NCBI GenBank assembly: GCA_900762325.1
Contig: CAAFGG010000052.1
Location: forward strand, 310,001 to 374,000
From: an uncultured Collinsella sp.
GTDB lineage: Bacteria > Actinomycetota > Coriobacteriia > Coriobacteriales > Coriobacteriaceae
Reading direction: 5' to 3'
DNA: 64,000 nt
Shown here: positions 53,449 through 60,632 of the stretch, piece after piece
Layout: every line of letters starts with the position of its first letter
How positions within the stretch are numbered: the stretch's first letter is position 1
Made by a program: the position numbers and the translations under genes
The notes under the pieces: generated by a model
Database searches by the model: none
The model's input: only the letters and a program-made list of their open reading frames with translations
Told to the model about the DNA's origin: nothing

Positions 53449-53486
53449 ACGGGCGGTTCGGACAAACATCCGGGCCGCCCGTTTTT
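53449..53486 (+). terminator. Terminator of the DUF4430 operon
   Basis: An 8-bp stem, acgggcgg (53449-53456) with ccgcccgt (53475-53482), is followed by tttt. It closes the two-gene operon. Confidence 0.85.
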
Positions 53487-53521
53487 CGTGCGAATGGGAC
53501 TGGGCCGCCGGGTCTCTCGGC

Positions 53522-53559
53522 AAACAAAAAACCGGTTGGAATGGGAATTCCAACCGGTT
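53522..53559 (-). terminator. Terminator of the first GtrA gene
   Basis: A perfect 12-bp stem (53530-53541 with 53548-53559) is followed on the minus strand by tttttgttt. Confidence 0.9.
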
Positions 53560-53585
53560 ATACATTCAAGCAAATAGTGAATCGA

Positions 53586-53993
53586 CTACGACCGTGCGCC
53601 CTCGAGGAAGAAGCGGCGGCTAAAGTAGTTGTACCAGGTGACGAGGAACGTTGCGATGGCCTTCATGGCCTGGTAGCCGATGCTCAAAAACGTGACACCC
53701 ACAAACATGTACAGGTCATTGAGGCCCAGACCGATTACCGACAGGATGGTGAAGATCGTGAACTCGCGCTTGCGGCTCATGCCCTCGCGATGGTCGAACA
53801 CGTACTTCATGCTGAGCCAGTAGTTGACCACGACGGACGTGGTAAACGAGACCGTGGTGCTTATCAAAAAGTCGAGGTGGAACAGCTCGACGAGCGCAAT
53901 GAGCATACCCCAGTCGATGCCAAAGGAGATAAGACCCACGACGGCGAACTTGAGGAACTGCTTGGTATGAGGTTGTGCCAGCGTCTTGCGCAC
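53586..53993 (-). CDS. GtrA-family membrane protein (first of two)
   Basis: The 135-residue product has four membrane helices (FAVVGLISFGIDWGMLIALVE, then VNYWLSMKYVF, LSVIGLGLNDLYMFVG and a last one). The GtrA pattern of helix 1 (F-x-x-V-G) and the conserved D-W region are clear, and it ends with a basic motif (SRRFFLEGARS). GtrA proteins are small flippases or accessory proteins for polyprenyl-linked sugars in cell-surface glycosylation. The start is GTG 53993 (minus). It shares FxxxEGMSRxREFxIFxxLSVIGLxLND with the second GtrA gene, so they are paralogues. No glycosyltransferase gene lies next to them. Confidence 0.85.
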   Translation of the reverse strand: MRKTLAQPHTKQFLKFAVVGLISFGIDWGMLIALVELFHLDFLISTTVSFTTSVVVNYWLSMKYVFDHREGMSRKREFTIFTILSVIGLGLNDLYMFVGVTFLSIGYQAMKAIATFLVTWYNYFSRRFFLEGARS

Positions 53994-53999
53994 GTAATC

Positions 54000-54122
54000 A
54001 CATCCAATGCGTTGATAAATCGAGCAGGGGATACTTTAGAGCTTTTGCAAGGGAAACGTAAGGTCTTTGGAAAGAACTATACGAACTTGCCAAATTTTCA
54101 AGAGCTAATCCGCAAACGTTGA
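54000..54122 (+). pseudogene. Possible remnant: AT-rich 3' end of a lost gene
   Basis: On the plus strand, bases 54016-54122 read NALINRAGDTLELLQGKRKV, then FGKNYTNLPNFQELIRKR and a stop. This is a protein-like C-terminus with AT-rich codons unlike the neighbours. No start or upstream domain is left; the frame continues upstream into the antisense of the GtrA gene. It may be a decayed insertion between the two gtrA genes, perhaps of a toxin-antitoxin or defence gene, but no family can be named. Confidence 0.35.
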
Positions 54123-54141
54123 AAATTTGCCCGTAAACGAA

Positions 54142-54191
54142 CGATGCCCACGGGCGATACTGTGCTGAGCGTGCATTGTCCGTGGGCATCG
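54142..54191 (-). terminator. Hairpin after the second GtrA gene
   Basis: A 12-bp stem, cgatgcccacgg (54142-54153) with ccgtgggcatcg (54180-54191), has only a weak T-tract on the minus strand. Confidence 0.55.
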
Positions 54192-54210
54192 TAAGGCTGA
54201 AGGTTGCGAG

Positions 54211-54669
54211 TTACTTGGTCTCGTCGCCTTCCAGGAAAATCTTACGCGTCACAAAGTTGTAGACCATGACAAGTGCGGTGGCACAGATCTTGGCGATATT
54301 GGCCTCGAGTCCCAGGCCGGCGTTGAGCGCCAGCACGATGCCGTCGTTGAGCACCAAACCGATTACGGACAGCACGACAAAGATGATGAACTCGCGGCGG
54401 CGGCTCATGCCTTCCTTGTGCGCAAACACGTACTTCATGCTGGCGACGTAATTAAAGATGAGCGAGACGATAAAGCCGCTGGTGTTGGCGATTAGGATGT
54501 TGAGGCCCAGACCGTAGTGGAGCAGATTCATAATGCCAAAGTCGATAACCGTGGCAATGACACCGACGACGCCAAATTTCATAATCTGCGCAAGGAGCTT
54601 TTGCATGGTACCTGCCTTAAGCTGGCGCCGAAGCGCCGCGGGGATGACAAACTTAGCAAGTTTAGCCAA
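54211..54669 (-). CDS. GtrA-family membrane protein (second of two)
   Basis: The 152-residue product has four membrane helices: FGVVGVIATVIDFGIMNLL, then IANTSGFIVSLIFNYVASMK, FVVLSVIGLVLNDGIVLAL and a last one. It ends in VTRKIFLEGDETK. Compared with the first GtrA protein it has a slightly longer N-terminus; a start at the internal Met near 54606 would give equal lengths. It is probably a flippase-like partner for lipid-linked sugars. It sits 15 bases downstream of fbp on the same strand, so it may be cotranscribed with that gene. Confidence 0.85.
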   Translation of the reverse strand: MAKLAKFVIPAALRRQLKAGTMQKLLAQIMKFGVVGVIATVIDFGIMNLLHYGLGLNILIANTSGFIVSLIFNYVASMKYVFAHKEGMSRRREFIIFVVLSVIGLVLNDGIVLALNAGLGLEANIAKICATALVMVYNFVTRKIFLEGDETK

Positions 54670-54684
54670 TCCCCGCGGGTGGTG

Positions 54685-56601
54685 CTAGGCGCGCTCCTCG
54701 ATAGCACCGTTTCTATATGCATCGAGCAGCTGGCGCAGGTCCTGGATCTGGCTGCGAATCTTGGCGCCAGTATCGGTGTCGCTCACCATGCGGCGACGGT
54801 CTGCTTGGTCAAAACGGTTGGTCTCGCTCTCGATGTCCACGTTGCGCGTGAGTGCCTCGGCAACCGTCGTAAAGGCCCGGTGCGACTTGAGGCGGCAGCC
54901 GCGCGAGCTCGAGATGAGCGTATAGCCGGCGATGCCCGTCTTGGGATGGTAAGCGCGGCAGAAGCCGCCATCGATGACCAGTAGCTTGCCCTCGGCGCGG
55001 ATGGGCTGCTCACCCTTGGTGGTTTTAACGGGCGTGTGGCCGTTGATGATGTGGCCGGTCGGCGAACATGCCATGGGCGCGACGCCAAACTCGCGCATGA
55101 TGTCGTCGCAGACCGAGGGCGACTTGGTAAGCGTAAAGTATGGGTCCATCGGCTCGACCCAGGTGCTCTTATCGGCGATATAGGCGCGCTCAAAGGTACG
55201 CACCAGGCGTCCGCTGGCGGGCGAGTTAAAGCCAATCCACAGGTACCACATCCAGTCGAGGGCGTCGCGGTCGCCCACGCGCCAGGCGCGGCGGGCGATG
55301 TGGTCGCAAAAATCGAGATAATCGCGGCCAGCGTGCCAGGTGCCCAGGCAGTTCATGCTGCTAAAGGTGCCGTCTTCGTTGAGCGGAACGCAGCCGTGGA
55401 AGAGCAGGTTGCCGTTGGCGACCTTGTACATCGAGCCGTGGGAATAGAGGAAATCGATATGGCGATGCAGGTGATCGGCGGTGACAAACTCGGACACGAG
55501 CTTGTCGATGATGTGCTGCTCCTGAGACGTGAGCGTATAAGGGTCCGCCGGGTCGACGGTGGGGAAGTCGTTGGTCGTGAGCGGCCACACGCTGCCGTCG
55601 GCGAGCGTGACCGTGCCGGTGTCGTGATTGATCTTGTCGAGTAACAGGCGGTCGGTCATATCGAACTCGGGGTGGCGCTGGATAATCTGGCCCTCGAGCT
55701 TAAAGAGCAGCACGTTGATGGCCTTGATCAGCGGGGTGATGGACTCACCGGCGGTGTAGGTGGCATCGGCAAAGGCGACAAGCTCACGCAGCGAGATGCC
55801 GTAATCGTTCTCCAGGATCTCGTAGTTGTCGTAGCGTAGGTTGTTGCGCAACACCGTGGCGATGCAGGCGGGCTCACCGGCCGCAGCACCCATCCACAGC
55901 AGGTCGTGGTTGCCCCACTGGATGTCCAGCGAATGGTAGGTGAGCAGACGGTCCATAATCTTGGCCGCGCCGCCGCCGCGGTCGAAGATGTCGCCCACCA
56001 GGTGCAGGTGGTCGACGGCCAGGCGCTTGATGAGCGAAGCGAGCGACTCGATAAAGTCGTCGGCGCTGGCGGTCTCCAGGATGGACTCCACGATGCGCTC
56101 GTGATAGCGCACGCGATAGTTGTTCTCGTCCGGGTGCGTGTGCAACAGCTCGTCGATGATATAGGCGTAGTCGCGCGGGATGGCCTTGCGCACCTTGGAG
56201 CGCGTGTAGCGGCTTGAAAGCGAACGAGCGACCATGATGAGCTGGTCAAGCATCGTCTTGTACCAGGTTGGCGAGTCCTCGCGCTGGCTGCGGACCAGCT
56301 CGATTTTCTCGCGCGGGTAGTAGATGAGCGTGCACAGCTCGCCCTTTTCGTCAAAGGAGAGCGTGTCGCCAAAGATCTCGTCGACATGTTCGCGCACGAC
56401 GCCCGAGCAGTTATTGAGGATGTGCATAAAGGCCTCGTACTCGCCGTGCACGTCGCTCATAAAATGCTCGGTGCCCTTGGGTAGGTTGAGGATGGCCGAG
56501 AGGTTGATAATTTCGGTAAACGCGGATTGTTCGGTGGGGAACTGTCTCGACAGCAGGCGCAGATACTTGAAGTCTTGCGGGTTGCGATCGAATGCGACCA
56601 T
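54685..56601 (-). CDS. fbp: Fructose-1,6-bisphosphatase class III
   Basis: The 638-residue product is the large B. subtilis-type gluconeogenic phosphatase. Metallophosphatase motifs are in order: EHFMSDVHGEYEAF, HLVGDIFDRGGGAAKIMD, LDIQWGNHDLLWMGA, then the C-terminal GHIINGHTPVK and LLVIDGGFCRAY. It hydrolyses fructose-1,6-bisphosphate to fructose-6-phosphate; class III enzymes need Mn and can be stimulated by PEP. The start at 56601 (minus) has ggaagg seven bases upstream. The frame is open for 26 further codons, but these are not conserved. The 320 bases upstream hold a 9-bp inverted repeat (56630-56657). Confidence 0.95.
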   Translation of the reverse strand: MVAFDRNPQDFKYLRLLSRQFPTEQSAFTEIINLSAILNLPKGTEHFMSDVHGEYEAFMHILNNCSGVVREHVDEIFGDTLSFDEKGELCTLIYYPREKIELVRSQREDSPTWYKTMLDQLIMVARSLSSRYTRSKVRKAIPRDYAYIIDELLHTHPDENNYRVRYHERIVESILETASADDFIESLASLIKRLAVDHLHLVGDIFDRGGGAAKIMDRLLTYHSLDIQWGNHDLLWMGAAAGEPACIATVLRNNLRYDNYEILENDYGISLRELVAFADATYTAGESITPLIKAINVLLFKLEGQIIQRHPEFDMTDRLLLDKINHDTGTVTLADGSVWPLTTNDFPTVDPADPYTLTSQEQHIIDKLVSEFVTADHLHRHIDFLYSHGSMYKVANGNLLFHGCVPLNEDGTFSSMNCLGTWHAGRDYLDFCDHIARRAWRVGDRDALDWMWYLWIGFNSPASGRLVRTFERAYIADKSTWVEPMDPYFTLTKSPSVCDDIMREFGVAPMACSPTGHIINGHTPVKTTKGEQPIRAEGKLLVIDGGFCRAYHPKTGIAGYTLISSSRGCRLKSHRAFTTVAEALTRNVDIESETNRFDQADRRRMVSDTDTGAKIRSQIQDLRQLLDAYRNGAIEERA

Positions 56602-56629
56602 GAAACACCTTCCGATGGGGCTGGTAAAA

Positions 56630-56657
56630 CTGATAAACAGCGTCAAACGTTTATCAG
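56630..56657. promoter_or_regulatory. Inverted repeat in the fbp leader region
   Basis: ctgataaac (56630-56638) and gtttatcag (56649-56657) form a perfect 9-bp dyad 29 bases upstream of the fbp start. It is a candidate operator or leader hairpin. The remainder of the fbp-degV gap carries only a tttggtaaat direct repeat (near 56712 and 56846). Confidence 0.4.
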
Positions 56658-56921
56658 TATGCGCCGCTTTTGTTTCCATTTTGCGCCAGCGGCTGAATTG
56701 TCGGCTGAACGGTTTGGTAAATCGATTTAGTTGAGGTGGATATGGCGGTTGAGTGGAGACGACAGAAGGTGTTTTCTCAGATATTTATGCGTGGGGCCGG
56801 TGGAGACGATGGTGGTAAAGATGTTCGCTATTTTTGGTTCGATTTGGTAAATAGTGGACATATGTACCGTATGTAGGCTCACTGTGCGATAATTTGCGCA
56901 GCAATGAGTAAGGAGCCTCAT

Positions 56922-57812
56922 ATGAGTGATTTTGTCCTGACCTGTGAATCCGCCGCCGACCGAACCCGTGAGTTCTTTGCGTCGCGCAATATCCCTGTCG
57001 TGTGTTTTCATTACGAGATCGACGATGTTGTCTATACGGACGATCTGTATCAGTCGATTACGCCGGACAAGTTTTTTGCCCAGATTTCCGCGGGCGCCAT
57101 GCCCAAGACGTCCCAGGTGAGCGTGGGTGAGTACGAGGAGTTTTGGGAGCCGTTTGTTGCCGAGGGTAAAGACGTGCTGCACCTGGCGTTGTCGTCGGGT
57201 ATTTCGGGCACGTATGGATCGGCCTGCGTTGCGGCGCAGATGCTCGCGGATCGCTATCCCCAGGGCGGCAAGGTGCGCGTCATCGATTCGCTGGCGGCGT
57301 CTTCGGGCTTTGGCCTGTTGCTGGAATATGCCGCCGACGTGCGCGATAGCGGGGCTTCACTCGACGAGACGGCTGCCTGGATCGAGGAGCACAAACTCAA
57401 CCTGCACCACTGGTTCTTCTCGACCGATCTGTCGAGCTACCTACGAGGCGGTCGCATTTCGGCTGCGAGTGCGATCATCGGCACGGCGCTTAAGATTTGC
57501 CCGCTTATGACGGTCGATTGCGATGGCAAGCTGTCGCCACGTGAGAAGATTCGCACTAAGAAGCGCGCGATTTCCGAGATGGCCAAGACCATGATGGCAC
57601 ACGTGCAGGACGGTGTGGATTATTCGGGTAAGTGCATCATGTCGCACTCGGCGTGCCGTGAGGATGCCGAGGCAGTTGCGGCGCTGATTGAGGAACAGGT
57701 TCCGCAGCTTAAAGGCAAGATTGAGATCAATGACATCGGTACTCTGATTGGCTCGCATACCGGACCTGGTACGGTGGCGCTCTTCTTTATGGGCGACAAG
57801 CGCGTGGATTAA
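56922..57812 (+). CDS. DegV-family fatty-acid-binding protein
   Basis: The 296-residue protein has the EDD fold. Landmarks are FVLTCESAADRTREFF at the N-terminus, the TSQVSVGEYEEF segment, LALSSGISGTYGSA (fatty-acid carboxylate site), the YLRGGRISAASAIIGT helix and GTLIGSHTGPGTVALFF at the end. DegV/FakB proteins bind fatty acids and present them to the FakA kinase for lipid synthesis; no fakA is near. ATG 56922 has aaggag six bases upstream. It is a single gene, followed by a terminator shared with the opposite strand. Confidence 0.92.
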   Translation: MSDFVLTCESAADRTREFFASRNIPVVCFHYEIDDVVYTDDLYQSITPDKFFAQISAGAMPKTSQVSVGEYEEFWEPFVAEGKDVLHLALSSGISGTYGSACVAAQMLADRYPQGGKVRVIDSLAASSGFGLLLEYAADVRDSGASLDETAAWIEEHKLNLHHWFFSTDLSSYLRGGRISAASAIIGTALKICPLMTVDCDGKLSPREKIRTKKRAISEMAKTMMAHVQDGVDYSGKCIMSHSACREDAEAVAALIEEQVPQLKGKIEINDIGTLIGSHTGPGTVALFFMGDKRVD

Positions 57813-57850
57813 CTTGGCTCATCACGTCGCTGCGTGATTGCTCAAACGAA

Positions 57851-57881
57851 AACGGCCCGCCTCACGTTTGTGGGGCGGGCC
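57851..57881 (-). terminator. Terminator between degV and the TIM-barrel gene
   Basis: A 12-bp stem with one T-G pair (57854-57865 with 57870-57881) has ttttcg on the minus-strand side. It probably stops both converging genes. Confidence 0.8.
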
Positions 57882-57893
57882 TTGCTGTTGCGG

Positions 57894-58985
57894 CTAGCGT
57901 TTCTTTCCGCGGAAGAAGAAGCCGTGCAGTGACGGCTTGAGGCCGCGGTTGGCGCGATGCTCCTCGACGCGCTCGTGGATCGAAGCGACGCGCTCGATGA
58001 CTTCGTCGGGAATCGGCACATCGGGATTCATGTTCTCGACCTGGCTGACCTCGGCGGCGGCGACCTGGTCGATAATGGGCACATCGTCGCGCGAGATGAC
58101 AGGTGTGGCGTCTTCCTTCATCTTGCGATAACGCTGCATCATGTTGGTCTGTAACTGTTGGGCCGAAGGCGGCGTCCAGATGATGGCGTTGGCGCCGGCG
58201 GCGATGGTCTCACGGATGCTCTCGGGCGTCTTGCCGCCCGGCGCGATGAGCGGCAGGTTGGGATAGTGCTCGCGCAGTTCACGCAGGACCTGGGGTGTGT
58301 TTTTGCCGGCGGCGATGTTGAGAATCTTGGCTCCGGCGCGCACTTTGGCATGCGCATCATCGTCGCAACGTACGACCGTGGCGATGACGGGGATGTCGGC
58401 GATGTTGGTGATGTGCTCGACCATCTCGGCAGTGGCGGGGGAGTTGACCACGCAGCCCGCCGCGCCCTGCATCTCGGAGACGGCTGCCATCTGCACGGAG
58501 CGCTTACCGGTCGTAGTTCCGCCGCCCACACCTACAAAGACCGGGCACTCGGCGACGGTCAGCAGCGCCTGCGTAATGGCCGGCTGCGGCGTGAAGGGGT
58601 AAACGGCAAAGACAGCATCGGCATTGGAGTTGCGGATAACCGCGACATCGGTGGTGTAAATGAGCGACTTGATGCGTCGGCCGAAGAGCGTAAAACCGCT
58701 GGCCTCCTCGATCTCGTCGGGCATGCGAAGGGCCGCCTTGCGCAGACGCCCGTCGATGGGCAGCGGCTCCATGGGGAGCAGTCCGTTGGGGGTCACGGCT
58801 ACCTGGGGCTCGGTGAACTCGTCTGCGAGCTCGACCTCGGAGAAATCGACCGAGGCGACGATGTCCTCGTGAACCTCGGCGGGCACATCGATGGGAGCTT
58901 GGTCGTTTGCCGCGGCAGGCGTGTCGAAGGAGCTGGTGCCGACGAAGGCGTCGACGCGCTCATTTAGATCGTTGAGGGTATCCAT
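57894..58985 (-). CDS. TIM-barrel protein of unknown function (aldolase-like)
   Basis: The 363-residue product has a long acidic N-terminus (about 90 residues) and a C-terminal basic tail (FFFRGKKR) around a barrel-like core. The core reads VAECPVFVGVGGGTTTGKRS, VNSPATAEMVEHI, IPVIATVV, AGAKILNIAAGKNTP, LPLIAPGGKTPESI and AGANAIIWTPPS. The regular strand-end Gly and Asp spacing and the APGG phosphate-like loop recall KDPG-aldolase and other class I aldolase barrels. No catalytic lysine can be assigned, so the enzyme class stays open. It is not in an evident operon and lies between degV and a small membrane protein. Confidence 0.55.
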   Translation of the reverse strand: MDTLNDLNERVDAFVGTSSFDTPAAANDQAPIDVPAEVHEDIVASVDFSEVELADEFTEPQVAVTPNGLLPMEPLPIDGRLRKAALRMPDEIEEASGFTLFGRRIKSLIYTTDVAVIRNSNADAVFAVYPFTPQPAITQALLTVAECPVFVGVGGGTTTGKRSVQMAAVSEMQGAAGCVVNSPATAEMVEHITNIADIPVIATVVRCDDDAHAKVRAGAKILNIAAGKNTPQVLRELREHYPNLPLIAPGGKTPESIRETIAAGANAIIWTPPSAQQLQTNMMQRYRKMKEDATPVISRDDVPIIDQVAAAEVSQVENMNPDVPIPDEVIERVASIHERVEEHRANRGLKPSLHGFFFRGKKR

Positions 58986-59176
58986 GGAGGCTCGATTCTA
59001 TGTGATGACGGCCGGCGCTATGCAGCCGGAATTGCGAATGCTAAATCGTTTGACGAGTTGATTTTTCCCCGCCGCGCCATCCGTTAGACCGAAGGGCCGG
59101 CGAACGTGAAGGAGCTGTGGTGGCGGGTATCGAGGTGCTATCTTGAAAGTCCCGTTTAAAAGAGAGGTGACGCGGT

Positions 59177-59347
59177 ATGGAATTGACAGCAATGTTTGGC
59201 TCGATTGGCCTGTGTGTGGCTGCAATCGTTGCCGCCGCGGTCATCTACTTTGTGGTCACGGCCATTAAGGGCAAAAAGGCCGAGCGCAAAGAACGCGAGG
59301 CACTTAAACAGCACCGTGACCAGCAGGACAAGTGCGCACGGCGATAG
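59177..59347 (+). CDS. Small single-pass membrane protein, 56 residues
   Basis: The short frame starts MELTAMFGSIGLCVAAIVAA with one membrane helix, followed by a highly charged basic tail (KGKKAERKEREALKQH). It has a good ribosome site, gagaggtga, six bases before ATG 59177, and codon use typical of the region. This pattern (one helix, basic cytoplasmic tail) is common for small membrane regulators. No family is recognised. It lies alone between two minus-strand genes. Confidence 0.6.
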   Translation: MELTAMFGSIGLCVAAIVAAAVIYFVVTAIKGKKAERKEREALKQHRDQQDKCARR

Positions 59348-59371
59348 CTTGTTGAGTTTTGAATCCGTGCG

Positions 59372-60475
59372 CTAGCTGCGTTTTCGGACCAGGGCGATAT
59401 AGAAGCCTTCAAAGTCGCGACTGGGCGGAATGGTGAGCGTGCCGGGCATGCCGTTGGTGATGGCCGATACCTGACCCGCGGCAATGGCTTCGGTAAGGGC
59501 GTTGCACTCGATATGCGGCTTGTCGCCGGCATCCTGGGCGCGGCGTGCTTCGCTTTCGCTCGGCGTGCCGTTGAGGGGGATGAGCTCGCAGTCCATGTGC
59601 TTGTCGAGGGCCTCTTGCAGGGCATCCTCGTTTTCCTGCGGCAAAATCGAACACGTCGAATAGACCAGCGTGCCGCCCGGTTTGAGGGCCCCCATGGCGC
59701 GGTCCAGAAGCGCGCGCTGCGAGCGGGCGCACTTGACGAGCAGCTGCTCGGTGAGGCCGCGCAAGCTCTTTTCGTTGCCGCTGATGACGGTGCCCGTGCC
59801 GGTGCAGGGGGCGTCGAGCAGGATACGGTCAAAGCGGAAGAACTCGTCAAGCTCGCGTGCGTCAATGCGCATGACGGGCACGTTTTTTGCGCCCTGGCGA
59901 CCCAAGTTGGCCTCGAGCTTTTCGGCGCGGGGAATGCTCATCTCGCAGGCGGTAAGGTGTGCCTGTCCCTGGGTGAGGGCGGCGATCTGCGTCGTCTTGC
60001 CGCCGGGGGCCGCACACATATCCAGGATGTCCTCGCCGGCCTGGGCGCCCAGCACCAAAGGAGGCATCATGGACGACAGGCTCTGTAGGTAGATCTTGCC
60101 GTCGCGGTAGATGTCGAGATCCCACAGATCGGAAGCCTGGGCCTCGGGCAGGATAAAGGCGTCTGGGTACCAGGCGACGGGGTAGTGGGCGATGCCGGCG
60201 GCATCGAGCGCCGCAGCGATGTCCTCGGCGGTTGCCTTGAGCGTGTTGGCGCGCAGCGTGACCGGGCGTGTGACCGCGGCGCCAAAGCCCTCGATCATGA
60301 GCTCGGCATCGGCGGGGGCATAGGCGCCGGCGACCGTGTCGACCATAAAGCGCGGCAGGTCGGCGGCGCAGGGAAGGGCGGCAAGCTGGTCGGAAAGTTC
60401 GGTAGCAGCAAACTGCCTGAGCTTGAGCTCGGGCTTAACCTGCTTTTTCTGCTTACGACGACGCGGCTTGGACAT
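59372..60475 (-). CDS. RsmB/RsmF-type rRNA cytosine-C5 methyltransferase
   Basis: The 367-residue protein has the NOL1/NOP2/Sun methyltransferase fold: TLRANTLKA, LDMCAAPGGKTTQIA (SAM site), the PC motif LLDAPCTGTGT and the catalytic VYSTCSILPQENE. A very basic N-terminus (KPRRRKQKKQ) may contact rRNA. The exact target position is unknown; the family includes RsmB (C967) and RsmF (C1407). The C-terminal RNA-binding part is short compared with RsmF. The 130 bases upstream hold a 35-bp inverted-repeat pair. Confidence 0.9.
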   Translation of the reverse strand: MSKPRRRKQKKQVKPELKLRQFAATELSDQLAALPCAADLPRFMVDTVAGAYAPADAELMIEGFGAAVTRPVTLRANTLKATAEDIAAALDAAGIAHYPVAWYPDAFILPEAQASDLWDLDIYRDGKIYLQSLSSMMPPLVLGAQAGEDILDMCAAPGGKTTQIAALTQGQAHLTACEMSIPRAEKLEANLGRQGAKNVPVMRIDARELDEFFRFDRILLDAPCTGTGTVISGNEKSLRGLTEQLLVKCARSQRALLDRAMGALKPGGTLVYSTCSILPQENEDALQEALDKHMDCELIPLNGTPSESEARRAQDAGDKPHIECNALTEAIAAGQVSAITNGMPGTLTIPPSRDFEGFYIALVRKRS

Positions 60476-60494
60476 CCGTCTTTCCTTCCACCTA

Positions 60495-60606
60495 AATGAT
60501 TATTCTGGGACGGGGATTAAATAATCATTCCATGACTCCCGTCACAAAAAGACTGTACTGTGGCGCCCGGAAATGATTTTTTAATCCCCGTCCCAGAATA
60601 ATCATT
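60495..60606. repeat. Pair of inverted 35-bp repeats (ctgggacggggatt family)
   Basis: 60495-60529 and 60572-60606 are inverted copies with a single mismatch. Each copy is itself a weak palindrome (aatgatt at one end, aatcatt at the other). The right copy is further flanked by gcgcccgg / cccgggcgc arms (60564-60614). A third copy is at 63496-63529. Confidence 0.9.
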
Positions 60607-60632
60607 CCCGGGCGCGTTGCTACTAGCGTGCT

